DNA of 64,000 nt, taken from positions 992,001-1,056,000 of the forward strand of contig NZ_CP108508.1 of assembly GCF_035917275.1 (NCBI RefSeq), given 5' to 3'. Each line of letters opens with the position of its first letter. The stretch's first letter is position 1. Shown one piece after another: positions 32,961 to 42,107 of the stretch. This DNA comes from Streptomyces sp. NBC_01237 (GTDB lineage Bacteria; Actinomycetota; Actinomycetes; Streptomycetales; Streptomycetaceae). The notes beneath the pieces are model-generated. The model was not told where the DNA came from. It did no database searches and saw only the letters and a program-made list of their open reading frames with translations. The position numbers and the translations under genes are program-made.

Positions 32961-33249
32961 ATGAGGATGATCAGCTTCGTGGCCGCAGCGGTTGTGGGTG
33001 CCGTGCTCGTTGCTGTGCCGGATCAGTGACGCGGCCCTGGCCGGGAAAGTGGACAAGAAGAGCGGGGGGCGCCTGGAGTGCTACGGGGTTGCCCGCAACA
33101 GGACCAAGCTGGTCACCATCGTGGTCATCGTGCAGTACGCCCGCCGTACCGCCGATGGGGAGTACGACGCGGGCAGGGGCGAGAAGATCGGTGTCATCAC
33201 GGCCTACTGCAAGGGCGTCACCAAGTGCCCGAACTGGGTCAACGAGTGA
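32961..33249 (+). pseudogene. Small secreted protein gene, apparently frameshifted
   Basis: An ATG at 32961 encodes a signal-peptide-like opening (MRMISFVAAAVVGAVLVAV) but reaches a stop at 33027-33029. One frame over, the sequence continues as a plausible mature region (AALAGKVDKKSGGRLECYGVARN ... ITAYCKGVTKCPNW) with three cysteines, ending at 33249. A single-base change would join the two. Alternatively the second frame starts at GTG 32992 as an 85-residue protein without a signal. The stop overlaps the next gene's GTG, implying coupling. Function unknown. Confidence 0.5.
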
Positions 33250-33878
33250 ACGGCCCGGGTGAGGAAGGGATCGAGCAGCAGGCCTACATCACGCGGTTCC
33301 TTCTCGACTACACCGCGGTACCCCTTGCCGGGGCGACATATCTGCGTGGTGTCCTCCCGGGGCGGGAAGCGGTCCGCATCGTGACCGGCCCAGCCGACGC
33401 GACGGCGGCCGGAGAGCTGGTCGCCTACGAGATCCCGCTCACGGACGAGGACGACGAAGCGGTCACAGCCCCTCTGATCCTGGGCTGGACACGAACGCTC
33501 GCATCCAGCGCTCTCCCCCACGTGAACACGTCCGTGATGGGCATGGCTCTGGTCCCGGTGGACACCGCCGTCCTCGAAGCCGCCGCCCCGACCCGTACGG
33601 ACCGGGCGCTGCGCGTGCTGCGGACACTGGCCAGGCCGTATGTCGAGACACCACCGAGCCCCGCCCTCTGCGGCTTCCTCCTCACCGGACAGGACAGCAT
33701 GCGCCTCTACGTCGCGGTCGAGGAAGCCGGCGGCCTGATCGCGGCCGACGTGCGGCTCACCGGCGCGCTGACAGCCCTGCTGGCCGCACTCCCCGCACTC
33801 GTCCACGAGAAGGAACGCTGGGAGAAGGACACGACCGACCCACACTGCGTACACGCCGTCGACCTGACCGCCTGGTGA
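33246..33878 (+). CDS. Protein of unknown function downstream of the SARP gene
   Basis: The GTG at 33246 overlaps the preceding TGA (GTGA), so a start there is favoured over longer frames; 210 residues. No signal peptide or membrane helix. It has an Ala/Leu-rich alpha/beta character (VSRFLLDY-like start, LYVAVEEAGGLIAADVRLTG, LTALLAALPALVHEKERWE) and ends CVHAVDLTAW. I do not recognise a family. It may form a two-gene unit with the preceding small secreted protein gene. Confidence 0.65.
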   Translation: MNGPGEEGIEQQAYITRFLLDYTAVPLAGATYLRGVLPGREAVRIVTGPADATAAGELVAYEIPLTDEDDEAVTAPLILGWTRTLASSALPHVNTSVMGMALVPVDTAVLEAAAPTRTDRALRVLRTLARPYVETPPSPALCGFLLTGQDSMRLYVAVEEAGGLIAADVRLTGALTALLAALPALVHEKERWEKDTTDPHCVHAVDLTAW

Positions 33879-33917
33879 CCGAGCGGCCGTCAGCGCATCA
33901 CGCCCGCGCGAGTCCGG

Positions 33918-34103
33918 TCAGTCGAACGCCCGCAACACCATCCGCACAACTCCCGCGGCCCCTCGCCCGATCCACCCGAGCACTCCTGCCTCCACAGCCA
34001 GCTCGGCGGCATCCGCGGCCGTGTCCGCCCGGTCCGACTCGGAACGGCACCGCGGGCAGGACCGGGGCCAACGGCGCTTTCGCCCACCGCACTTCTTGCA
34101 CAT
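33918..34103 (-). CDS. Small zinc-ribbon protein
   Basis: A 61-residue protein starting at ATG 34103 (or 34109 two codons earlier), with GAGGG about 8 bases upstream. It opens MCKKCGGRKRRWPRSCPRC, a CxxC ... CxxC treble-clef-like ribbon, followed by an acidic stretch (SESDRADTAADAAE) and a hydrophobic C-terminus (GWIGRGAAGVVRMVLRAF) that could be an amphipathic helix. Nucleic-acid or protein binding is possible; no specific role can be assigned. It converges with the gene ending at 33878. Confidence 0.6.
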   Translation of the reverse strand: MCKKCGGRKRRWPRSCPRCRSESDRADTAADAAELAVEAGVLGWIGRGAAGVVRMVLRAFD

Positions 34104-34392
34104 CACCATGCCCTCATTCTTCCTTCCCTTCCCGGCGCCGGAGTCTCGTGCCCGGAACTCTCGGATGCGGCCGGCCAGGCTCCAGGCAGACATCAAACCT
34201 TTCGGACTGGTCCGCCCAGGACGGCTGTGATCAGCAGGCGGAAGGGACGCCCTGCGGCTGCGACGGCTCACGCGGCCTCCCAGACGCACATCGAAGTCAA
34301 CCCAGCGGACAAAATGTGCAAAATTGCATAGGACTCAACGGCCTGGCAGCGGCAGGCATGCGAGAACCCGACCGTCACGGCCGAACAAGCGA

Positions 34393-34432
34393 ACGCCCCG
34401 CCGGGAGCCGGGGGCGGCTGCCGACGGGGCGT
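34393..34432. terminator. Hairpin terminator behind the cold-shock gene fragment
   Basis: ACGCCCCG (34393-34400) pairs with CGGGGCGT (34425-34432), with further GC pairing inside the loop. It lies 17 bases beyond the stop of the csp fragment on the minus strand, as expected for the terminator of an original cold-shock gene. It was apparently carried along with the gene's 3' end. Confidence 0.6.
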
Positions 34433-34448
34433 CAGGAAAACGGAACGC

Positions 34449-34541
34449 TCAGACCACGGTGATGTTCTCCGCCTGCGGGCCCTTCTGGCCCTTCGTGACG
34501 TCGAACTGGACCTTCTGGCCCTCCTGGAGCTCGCGGCTCGA
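34449..34541 (-). pseudogene. 3' fragment of a cold-shock protein gene
   Basis: The minus strand encodes RELQEGQKVQFDVTKG followed by QKGPQAENITVV and a stop, the C-terminal ~28 residues of a Streptomyces CspA-type protein. Upstream of that the similarity ends abruptly in unrelated sequence, so the RNA-binding FGF/VFVH motifs and the start are missing. With its terminator it looks like a fragment left by recombination. Confidence 0.8.
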
Positions 34542-34776
34542 TCTGCCGCAACGTCAGGTCTGTGCGCCGGTAGGTGACCACCCGCAGCAACAGGTCCCCC
34601 AGGCAGAGCCGCCAGGGCCGGCCACACCGGACGTCGCCGCCACAACGGCACACCAAGCACGACCAGCTCGCGGAACTGCGAAGCGTCCAGCCCTGATATC
34701 CGTCTGAGCAGTTGCCCGTCGGGACACATCGCGGCAGAAAGCGAGACTCGGGCAGCCCTTGGCGCGCTTCAGCTCC

Positions 34777-35220
34777 TCAGGCGTTCGGATCCGCTTGAAG
34801 GAACTGCACACTCCAGGTGTCCACCACGGGGCTGCGCCGGTAGAAGACGTTCGGCTGCACTGGGTCGCACGTCACCAGGAGAATGTCTCCCTGACCGAGC
34901 ACAACATTCCGCTGGGCCTGTGTGGAAGAACGTTTGCGATACCGCGTGACCTCCAGCTGCAGCAGGCGCGGCCCTGGAGGCAAAGCGATGAAACGGACCT
35001 TTCTGATGCTGGTCCGATCGACCCTGCAGAGCTGGCGCCCACTTTCGGCGACCGACACCAGGCACCACTTGAGTGACATGCTGCGGGGCGGATCACGCAG
35101 GTCCACCTGCAACAGCAGCCCGGACCGTCCTCGACGGCGGGCTCTGTGGATCAGATAGCGAGAGCGCCACTTCAATCGGCCGTCGAAGCCGCTGTTCACC
35201 CGCACTGCGACGTCCCCCAC
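34777..35220 (-). CDS. Hypothetical protein, possibly a genuine small gene
   Basis: This 147-residue frame has a protein-like mix of residues rather than the Arg/Pro/Ala-rich look of shadow frames: VNSGFDGRLKWRSRYLIHRARRRGRSGLLLQV, then GDILLVTCDPVQPNVFYRRSPVVDTW. It is basic and beta-rich with no signal peptide. The start codon is GTG-rich ground and not certain. I do not recognise the family. It lies in the mosaic part of the island between the csp fragment and an IS pseudogene. Confidence 0.45.
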   Translation of the reverse strand: MGDVAVRVNSGFDGRLKWRSRYLIHRARRRGRSGLLLQVDLRDPPRSMSLKWCLVSVAESGRQLCRVDRTSIRKVRFIALPPGPRLLQLEVTRYRKRSSTQAQRNVVLGQGDILLVTCDPVQPNVFYRRSPVVDTWSVQFLQADPNA

Positions 35221-35698
35221 CCTCGCCTCCCCTCATCGGTGACCCACCAAGTCCCCCAGACGCCCCAGGCTGGCACGGACAGGCGAGATCCAGAAGAGCC
35301 ACGACCGGCAGAGCGTGACGGATGAAACCTGCCGGAAACCGGCAATGACACGGCCCCACGCTCACGGGAAGACAGCCGGCCTTTGTGTTCCACCTGGGCG
35401 ACCAGTCGGCGACCGACCGGAGCATCACGGACAGCGACACCATCACGCCACCGCCACCCCGGCCGGAACCGTCCCGGTCTTCTCCTACCGCGGCACACCA
35501 GGCAGCCGCCTCACCCTGCACGGCGTCACCGCCCGCGATCCCCCCGCCGGGGTGAAACACCCGGGGCAGGAGTTCCGTCAAGGTCGTCAGCTCCCTTTCC
35601 CGGCACTACGAGAAGGGGAAGATCGGCTCGACGACGATACGAGGTAGAGCTCATGGGAGGCCACACCTCGACGCAGATGATCTGACTAAGTTTGTTCT
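35221..35698. other. 478-base stretch without a supported gene
   Basis: Frames on both strands here are short or of biased composition and show no motif. It lies between a hypothetical gene and the transposase pseudogene; the last ~40 bases (CTGACTAAGTTTGTTC) are more AT-rich and may contain the IS end, but I found no matching inverted repeat. Confidence 0.45.
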
Positions 35699-37151
35699 TT
35701 ATCTACCAGGATCTTCCGGGCTTGCCGATGGCCTTGAGGGTCTCGGGGCGCTTGACGGTTTTGCCGACGTCGTAGCGGGGGCCCGGTGTTTGTTCTTGGC
35801 GCCGGGTGGCCGTCCGGGTCCGGCGCCTTGAGGTTTGGGAACGCGGGCCGGGCAGGCGAGATGAGCGCGGATGTTCCTGAACCCTCGGCGGACCCGGGCC
35901 GGGGTGAGCCGGCCGGAGGTGGTGGGCTTCTCCCAGGGCCTGCGGAGGTCCGCAGCCAGAGGCCGGGCGAGCCGAAGCTGGGTGTGCGCGACGATCAGGA
36001 GCCAGGTCCAGCGGTCTGCGGCGTCAGAAGTACGGAGTTTCGGGGTGGTCCAGCCGAGGGTCTGTTTCGCGAAGCGGAAGGTGTGCTCCAGATCAAAACG
36101 ACGGAGAAATGCCTGCCAGAAGCGGTCCACGTCATCCGCGGTGGCGCCGGTCTTCGAGGACCACAACCAGACCGGCGGAGCATCCCGGTCCTTCGACAAG
36201 TGCTCAACCTTCAGGCGGATCAGCGTCCCTTCGACCAAGGGCAGTTCGCCTTCGTGGTCCAGCCATGAGGACCGGTGGGTGAGCCGGGGGTGGACCCGCT
36301 CCCATGCCTGGGTTTCGGCCTTGCCGTAGTTGGGGGTGTCCGTGATCGTGGTGATGGTCGGCTCGGGCAAGGTCTCCGGTTTGGCAAAGCGGAATTCCGG
36401 GCCGTGCTTAGGCGGTCGGCCATTGACACCGTGCATCCTCGGTGGCTTCGGCAGGCGCATGACGCGGTCGGACCGGCAGGTCGCGCAGGACCCAGGCCAG
36501 ACGGGTGACGTCATAGCCCGCGTCACTGACGATCACGATGGCCGGGTCCCCGGCCTTCCACTGGCCAGCGGTGATGAGCCGCTCGACGACGCCTCGCAGT
36601 TGGCCGGCCGTGATGGCGGTCGCGTCGTCCACTGGTCCCAGCCGCACCGCATCCAGGATCGCGGTCCAGGACGTGGCGCCCGGCTCCAGCACAGCGACGA
36701 AGGAGTAGGGCCAGCCAGGGATGAACTGCGAGGCCGTCTTCGCACGGCCGTAGACATGGCAGAACAGCCGGTCCGCCGAACAAGGCGCGTCCGAACGAAG
36801 CCACGGCGAGACATCGACCGCCAGGACCAGGCGTCCGCCGTCGAACCGCGGCAGCGACAGCCCGGCCAGCGCGATACGCAGCTGGTCGGCGTCAATCCTG
36901 CCGTGGTTCAGGCCGCCGTACATCGCTTCGTGGCCACGTCGATGCTCGGGCAGCAACGTCAGGTCCACCGGCGTCCTCACCGCCCCGTCCGCACACAGCA
37001 TCGCGTCCACCAGATCGAACAGCTCGTCGCGTCGCGCGGTAAGACACTCGTAGAACTCGCCCCGGAAGCGTGACGCTTCCGCGAGCGCCTCCCTCCGGAC
37101 AGCGTCAGGCAGCAGACTCACCCTCACGGCCTTCGTCTTGGTCACGTGCAC
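35699..37151 (-). pseudogene. Transposase gene disrupted by a frameshift/deletion (NF041680-like)
   Basis: Two minus-strand frames form one ~480-residue transposase. The first half (37151 to about 36440: MHVTKTKAVRVSLLPDAVRREAL ... LVLAVDVSPWLRSDAP, DAGYDVTRLAWVLRDLPV) carries catalytic Asp candidates. The second half (about 36500 to 35699: SDRVMRLPKPPRMHGVNGR ... DLEHTFRFAKQTLGWTTPKLR) carries the terminal catalytic Glu. The halves meet near 36480, where about eight residues expected between LPV and SDRVM are missing and the frame shifts. This fits the Streptomyces transposase family annotated as NF041680. Inactive as written. Confidence 0.8.
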
Positions 37152-37253
37152 CTTGGTCGGAGCACAGGATCAAACGAAGGCCGCCCCCACGTCCGGCGAA
37201 TCTACACGTGAGCCACCTAGTTCGAAGATCATTCGAGCTGATACGCGGCTCCG

Positions 37254-37667
37254 TCACACTGCCTCGGCGCTGATGACGACGTCAACCGCGCGAGCCCATC
37301 CCTGCGGATCGTCAACCGAGACCCGAACCCGCCGCCTACCTGGCTTCCCGAGCAGGGAAGTGGTGAATCGGCTCTCGCCAACGGCATCCCCCACTACGAG
37401 CCGACCGTCACTCAGCAGAAGATGCCCGTCGAACACGGTGGTCAGAGGCTCTCTGTCACTTCCGTGGTCATCCCCGTCACCGTGATCGAGAAAGACTCGA
37501 ACCTTGACCAGCGCAACCTGGGCCCGCACCCGAACGATGAGGTGCGTGTCGCACGCAGCGGCAGGAGCGCCGTCGAGGGCCAACTCAGACGCGACGGCTA
37601 GGGATGCCAGACAGACACTGATGAGCTCAGCCCTGCTTCGGCCGCCGTCCGGCGAGATCTGCGACGG
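37254..37667 (-). pseudogene. Hypothetical gene with 5' end cut by an IS3 remnant
   Basis: The minus-strand frame is open from the junction with an IS3 orfB fragment at 37667 down to TGA at 37254-37256. It reads ISPDGGRSRAELISVCLASL, then ELALDGAPAAACDTHLIVRV, ending VSVDDPQGWARAVDVVI. Residue composition looks genuine, but no start codon with a ribosome site is present; a TTG at 37583 is the first usable one. I infer a chromosomal-type gene whose beginning was lost to the IS insertion. Family unknown. Confidence 0.5.
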
Positions 37668-38023
37668 ATGTCGCAGAGCCGCTTCACGCCGTGTCGGCGC
37701 TGGTTGTCTTCAACGAACTGGTAGCGGTTCACCAGCGCGTCTCCGTCGCGAATTACCGGGCCGCCTTGCGGAGGATGTCGCGCTCTTCTTCCAGCTCACG
37801 GATCCTCTTCCGGGCAGCGGCCAGCTCCACCTCGACGGCGTCACCACTGGCAGGAACGACGGCCGGCGGCGAGGAGTGGGCGCCGGAACGACGCCCGGAT
37901 CCGGTTCCGCAGCGTCTCGGTGTTCACTACGAGATCACCGGCCACCGACTTGATCGTCGCTCCCGGCCTGGGCCGGTACAACGCGACCGCGCCCGCCTTG
38001 AACTCGGCCGGGCAATGCTTCAT
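37668..38023 (-). pseudogene. IS3-family orfA and start of orfB, decayed
   Basis: From ATG 38023 the minus strand encodes MKHCPAEFKAGAVALYRPRPG ... NTETLRNRIRA, an IS3-type OrfA, then shifts frame and continues VEVELAAARKRIRELEEERD with a premature TAA after ILRKAAR. OrfB follows from GTG 37732 (VNRYQFVEDNQRRHGVKRLCDI) and breaks off at 37668. Several independent lesions show it is long dead. Confidence 0.85.
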
Positions 38024-38324
38024 CCGCACGGGGACTCCGTTCTCCTGGACCATCAAGATCCAAGTCTCTTCGGTGTCCTAAACCCAGGGTCAAGGCCCAT
38101 CCCCTTGCGGGACAGGACTTAGGACAGAAAGGTTAATTCGCCTAGATCAAACGCCCTCTCAGTGCCGGGATCGGTCCTGTATGACGACCGGGGGCGAGAT
38201 GGAGCCCGGGCCGATGGCGTTCACGACACGAGTTCCACACGCAAGGGGCGGGCCGCAACGTCGCTGCGGGCAGCGGGAGTTCATCGAGCCGCGGACACCG
38301 GGCCCCACCCCGGGGACCGCGGCC

Positions 38325-38620
38325 CGCCGTCTTCGTGAAGGAGAGCGACCGGTGACCGCGTCGTACCGGCTGATCCACGCGGAGAAGGCGATCTATCCGG
38401 TCACGATGCTGTGCCGGGTGCTGCACGTGACCCGCTCCTCCTACTACGCCTGGCGCGAGGGCGAGGCCGCCCGCCAGGCGGCCGACGACGCGCTCGCGCA
38501 CGAGATCACCATGCTGCACATCGCTTCCCGCAAGACGTACGGCGCCCCGCCCATCCACGCCGAGCTGCGGTGTCCGGGGCGGCGAGTGAACCGCGAGCGC
38601 ATCGCCCGCGTCATGCGCGA
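38325..38620 (+). pseudogene. Second IS3-family orfB fragment, opposite strand
   Basis: The plus strand has the last residues of an OrfA (VFVKESDR, stop at 38353-38355) overlapping the GTG of OrfB at 38352. OrfB runs VTASYRLIHAEKAIYPVTML ... RSSYYAWREGEAARQAADD ... SRKTYGAPPIHAELR ... RVMRER and then loses similarity near 38620. The helix-turn-helix and start of the integrase core are present; the DDE catalytic region is missing. It is a different IS3 copy from the one at 37668-38023. Confidence 0.85.
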
Positions 38621-38962
38621 GCGCCCTTTCATGCCCAGGATTGCAAAGGGCTGGGTTCGCGGGTGTGGGCTCCGGGAACCGGCGGTGCCCGTAGTGCGGT
38701 CGGACGGAACGCCTGCGTTCCGGGCAGGATCAGGCACCAGTAGCGGTCAGGTTGGCCTGTCAGGCGGTTGATGACCAGGCTCCGAACTCTGGCGGCGTCT
38801 CCCGCCGCTGCCCGCCCGTCTTGAACCGGCAGGTCACGCTGCGATGGAGACGATGTCGGCGTCCGGGAACCTTGAGAGGATCTGACGCCCCCGTGGTGAG
38901 GCTGCAGGCCCGGGTTCGGCATGGATCTCCCGCACGGTCAGCCTTCGCCGCGCATGCTCCGA
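38621..38962. other. 342-base stretch without a supported gene
   Basis: Between the IS3 fragment and the MarR promoter no frame on either strand shows recognisable similarity. It probably contains further eroded mobile-element sequence. Confidence 0.45.
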
Positions 38963-38997
38963 GTCACGAAACGTGACCCTCTCTATAGGCTGACGGG
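38963..38997 (+). promoter_or_regulatory. marR promoter with perfect palindrome GTCACG-AAA-CGTGAC
   Basis: A perfect 15-base palindrome at 38963-38977 is followed by a TATAGG -10-like box at 38984-38989. The GTG start is only 9 bases beyond that box, so transcription may begin at or next to the start codon (leaderless mRNA). The palindrome overlaps the expected -35 region and would fit autorepression by the MarR protein. Confidence 0.6.
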
Positions 38998-39489
38998 GTG
39001 GCGAACACCAGAAAGACCCAGGCAGCGGACACCAGCGCCGAGTCCCACGGACATGAGCTGCAGGCGTTCGCGGTGCAGCTGCGGCAGATGAACGGCGAGA
39101 TCAACCGAATCGCGCACACATTCACCGCCGATCAGGGCCTGCACGCCACTGACGTCCAGGCGCTTGCCGCAATCCTGGATTCGGAGACGCCCCTGACGCC
39201 GGGCCGCCTGCGTGAACACCTTGGCCTCACCTCGGGGGCGGTCACCGCATGCATCGACCGGCTGGAGAAGGCCGGGCATATCCGCAGAGCCCGGGAGAGT
39301 CACGACCGTCGCGTGGTGCACCTGCACTACCTTCCGCATGCCCGGTCGGCGGCTCGCCACCACTTCATGCCGCTCGCTCAGGCCACCGCCCGCGCACAGA
39401 GCCGGTTCAGCAGCGACGAGCTCGCAACGGTGCTGCGTTTCGTGGAGACACTGAACGCCGAACTGGGTCAGCTACGTCAAGAACGCTGA
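38998..39489 (+). CDS. MarR-family transcriptional regulator
   Basis: The GTG at 38998 gives 163 residues. The central winged helix-turn-helix is clear: HATDVQALAAILDSE, LTPGRLREHLGLTSGAVTACIDRLEKAGHIRRARESHDRR (recognition helix SGAVTACIDRL and the DxR wing). The N-terminal ~20 residues are polar and the C-terminal helices form the dimer interface. The next gene encodes an MMPL transporter in the same direction with a palindrome in its promoter, so I infer a drug- or lipid-responsive repressor of the pump and of itself. Confidence 0.93.
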   Translation: MANTRKTQAADTSAESHGHELQAFAVQLRQMNGEINRIAHTFTADQGLHATDVQALAAILDSETPLTPGRLREHLGLTSGAVTACIDRLEKAGHIRRARESHDRRVVHLHYLPHARSAARHHFMPLAQATARAQSRFSSDELATVLRFVETLNAELGQLRQER

Positions 39490-39574
39490 CCCACTCTCCG
39501 CCTGCAATGCCGCAAACCTCAGCCTACGGCTACGGGTATGCCGAGAGCAGCTGTGGGTCCAGCCGTAAGGCGGG

Positions 39575-39613
39575 TATCTTAACGGTTGAGATAGTCTCCC
39601 ATCGAGGTACTCT
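39575..39613 (+). promoter_or_regulatory. mmpL promoter with MarR-type operator TATCTTAACGGTTGAGATA
   Basis: The 19-base sequence at 39575-39593 is palindromic around its central G except for one base pair. Its right half overlaps a -35-like TTGAGA (39586-39591), followed after 16 bases by TACTCT (39608-39613) as a -10 box. The pump's ATG is at 39635 behind CAGGAG. A repressor here would block the promoter. It is not the same sequence as the palindrome before marR. Confidence 0.65.
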
Positions 39614-39634
39614 CATCTTCTCACCAGGAGTGCA

Positions 39635-41737
39635 ATGTTCAACTCCACGCGGCTTGTGCGGTGGTTTGCGCCCGTGATCCTGCTCGTGGCCTGGGTCGGA
39701 ATCGGCGGGATACTCGGCCCATACGCAGGCAAGCTCGGTGAGGTCGCAACCAATGACCAGGCGGCCTTCCTACCGCAGAACGCTGAGTCCACCAAGGTCA
39801 TCGACGCGCAGAAGGCCTTTCGTCAGGACGAGACTCTCCCCGCCATCGTCGTCTGGACCACTGTGGACGGCAGCGAAGTAACCGTCGGCCAGCGCGAATC
39901 CGCAACCAGAGCGCTGGCTTCGCTCGAAGGTGTGCCCGGAACCCAGGGCGTCGCAACTGCGGCTTTCCCGTCGAAGGACGGCCGGGCCCTGCAGGGAGTG
40001 GTGCAACTGCGCCCCAACCTCGGCGACCGGCTTCCCGTCGCACTGGAACAGGTCGGCAAGGCGGCAGAGCAGGTGCCCGGCACGTCCGTGCAGATTGCCG
40101 GACCAGCGGCCAGTCAGGCAGATTTGTCAGGCGCGTTCGCGGGAATCGACGGTCTGCTTCTCGGCGTCGCTCTTGCGACGGTTCTTATCATCCTGCTCCT
40201 GGTGTACCGCAGCCTCATCCTTCCGCTCGTCATCATCATCAGCGCCGTCTTCGCGCTCGGACTGGCGTGCGGCGTGGTGTACATGCTGGCGGATCGGGAC
40301 ATGGTACGAGTCGACGGGCAGGTACAGGGGATTCTCTCCATCCTCGTGATCGGCGCCGCGACGGACTACGCGCTGCTTCTCTCAGCCCGCTTCCGAGAAG
40401 AGCTGGAGCGCCACGAGCACCGTGTGACGGCCATACGGTCAGCAGTACGAGAATCAGCGGGGCCCATCGTGGCAAGCGCCGCCACCGTCGCCCTGGGCCT
40501 GATCGCACTGCTGCTCAGCGACCTGACCAACAACCGCGCGCTGGGGCCGGTCGGAGCCATCGGCATCGTGTGTGCCGTCCTCACCACTCTCACTTTCCTC
40601 CCCGCGGCCCTCGTACTGCTCGGCCGCAGCGCCTACTGGCCGACTCGCCCGAAGCCGACCGGAGCCGCTGAGGAGAACAGCCGCGGTCACGGAATATGGC
40701 TCAGGATCTCGGCTCTGGTTGATCGCGCTCCCCGCAAGGTATGGGGCTTCACCCTCGCAGGGCTGCTCGCTTGTGCTGCGTTCGCGCCGACCCTCGAATC
40801 CAAGGGGGTCCCGCTCGACGAACTCTTCGTCAACGATGCACCGTCCGTCGCCGCGCAGACAGTGCTGGGAAAACACTTTCCCGGGGGTTCGGGCAACCCG
40901 GCAGTTGTCATCGCCAACGCCGACACAGTTGATCGCGTGGCTTCGGCGGCTGCTGGAACCACCGGCGTAGTGACAGCGCTACCAGTGACCGCTTCCGGCA
41001 AGCCCGGCATCGGGGCACCCCAGGTGGCCGATGGCAAGATCCGCATCAACGCAACGCTGGAAGCCCCGGCGGACAGCGACGCGGCCAAGGAGACCATCGC
41101 CCGTCTACGCGAAGCCGTGCACGCGGTCCCCGGATCCGACTCCTTGGTCGGGGGCTACACGGCCCAGCAGTACGACACGCAGCAGACCGCCGAACGCGAC
41201 CGCACGCTGATCGTGCCCGTAGTTCTGGGGATCATCCTGGTCATTCTCGTGGGGCTGCTCCGCTCCCTGCTTATGCCGGTTCTCCTCGTGGCGACCGTGG
41301 CGCTGAACTACCTGGCGACACTCGGCATCGCTTCCCTCGTCTTCCGGGGCGTCTTCGGCTTCTCCGGAACCGACGCCTCGGTGCCGCTCTACGGATTCGT
41401 TTTCCTTGTGGCACTCGGTGTGGACTACAACATCTTCCTCATGTCGCGTGTGCGCGAGGAATCACTGAAGCACGGCCCGCGCGAAGGGGTGCTACGCGGC
41501 CTGACAGCCACCGGAGGCGTCATCACATCCGCCGGCGTCGTTCTTGCCGCCACGTTCGCAGCCCTCGGTGTCATCCCGCTGGCCTTTCTCGTCCAGATCG
41601 CGTTCATCGTCGCCTTCGGCGTACTGCTGGACACCCTCGTCGTCAGGTCCCTCCTCGTGCCCGCGCTGGTCCGGGACATCGGCCCGAAGGCCTGGTGGCC
41701 GGGAGCCCTGAGCCACCGACCGCAGGGGAGGAACTGA
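39635..41737 (+). CDS. MMPL-family RND transporter
   Basis: The 700-residue protein starts at ATG 39635 with CAGGAG nearby. It has two repeats, each with a transmembrane helix, a large outside loop and five further helices: helix 1 LVRWFAPVILLVAWVGIGG, a helical bundle at about 180-340 with the MMPL signature GAATDYALLLSARFREEL, and a second half with ALGVDYNIFLMSRVREE. The paired Asp-Tyr motifs are the proton relay expected for RND exporters. It is controlled by the adjacent MarR gene by inference. Substrate unknown: MMPL proteins export lipids or drugs. Confidence 0.93.
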   Translation: MFNSTRLVRWFAPVILLVAWVGIGGILGPYAGKLGEVATNDQAAFLPQNAESTKVIDAQKAFRQDETLPAIVVWTTVDGSEVTVGQRESATRALASLEGVPGTQGVATAAFPSKDGRALQGVVQLRPNLGDRLPVALEQVGKAAEQVPGTSVQIAGPAASQADLSGAFAGIDGLLLGVALATVLIILLLVYRSLILPLVIIISAVFALGLACGVVYMLADRDMVRVDGQVQGILSILVIGAATDYALLLSARFREELERHEHRVTAIRSAVRESAGPIVASAATVALGLIALLLSDLTNNRALGPVGAIGIVCAVLTTLTFLPAALVLLGRSAYWPTRPKPTGAAEENSRGHGIWLRISALVDRAPRKVWGFTLAGLLACAAFAPTLESKGVPLDELFVNDAPSVAAQTVLGKHFPGGSGNPAVVIANADTVDRVASAAAGTTGVVTALPVTASGKPGIGAPQVADGKIRINATLEAPADSDAAKETIARLREAVHAVPGSDSLVGGYTAQQYDTQQTAERDRTLIVPVVLGIILVILVGLLRSLLMPVLLVATVALNYLATLGIASLVFRGVFGFSGTDASVPLYGFVFLVALGVDYNIFLMSRVREESLKHGPREGVLRGLTATGGVITSAGVVLAATFAALGVIPLAFLVQIAFIVAFGVLLDTLVVRSLLVPALVRDIGPKAWWPGALSHRPQGRN

Positions 41738-42107
41738 AGGACGAGCCGACAGTCACTGCACGCGAGCAGCCCGGCAACACCGGTACCGCCGCCGTGCCGA
41801 CGTCCGGTATGCGAGAACCGCCCGGTGACCACCCGCCGCACCCTGGGCACAGGACCCGCCATACCCGCTGGCGCGCCCCTGGCGGTGCTCGCCGCCGAAC
41901 GCCTGGCCGACGCCCTCGCCGTACCTCCCGTCGTACGGCCGGCCGGACGCCGCACCCTCAGCACCGGCCCCGCCCGCCGGGAGGAACCGTGCGGAGCTGG
42001 ACGGACGGTGACGGTGGTCCTCTGCACCACCGTCACCGCCTCCATGTGCAAGAGCCGGGCCGGCCGCGCTTCGCCGCTGACCCGAATCCTGGCCGGGCAT
42101 CTCCTCC
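41738..42107. other. 370-base stretch without a supported gene
   Basis: The sequence after the pump stop contains no frame with recognisable similarity. It may hold the promoter-distal remains of the helicase gene that becomes recognisable at about 42108. Confidence 0.4.

Noticed and set aside
34554..34811. Minus-strand frame beginning MCSSFKRIRTPEELKRAK
   Set aside because: The opening looks protein-like, but it overlaps another candidate gene and becomes Trp/Gly/Cys-rich nonsense; too weak to list.
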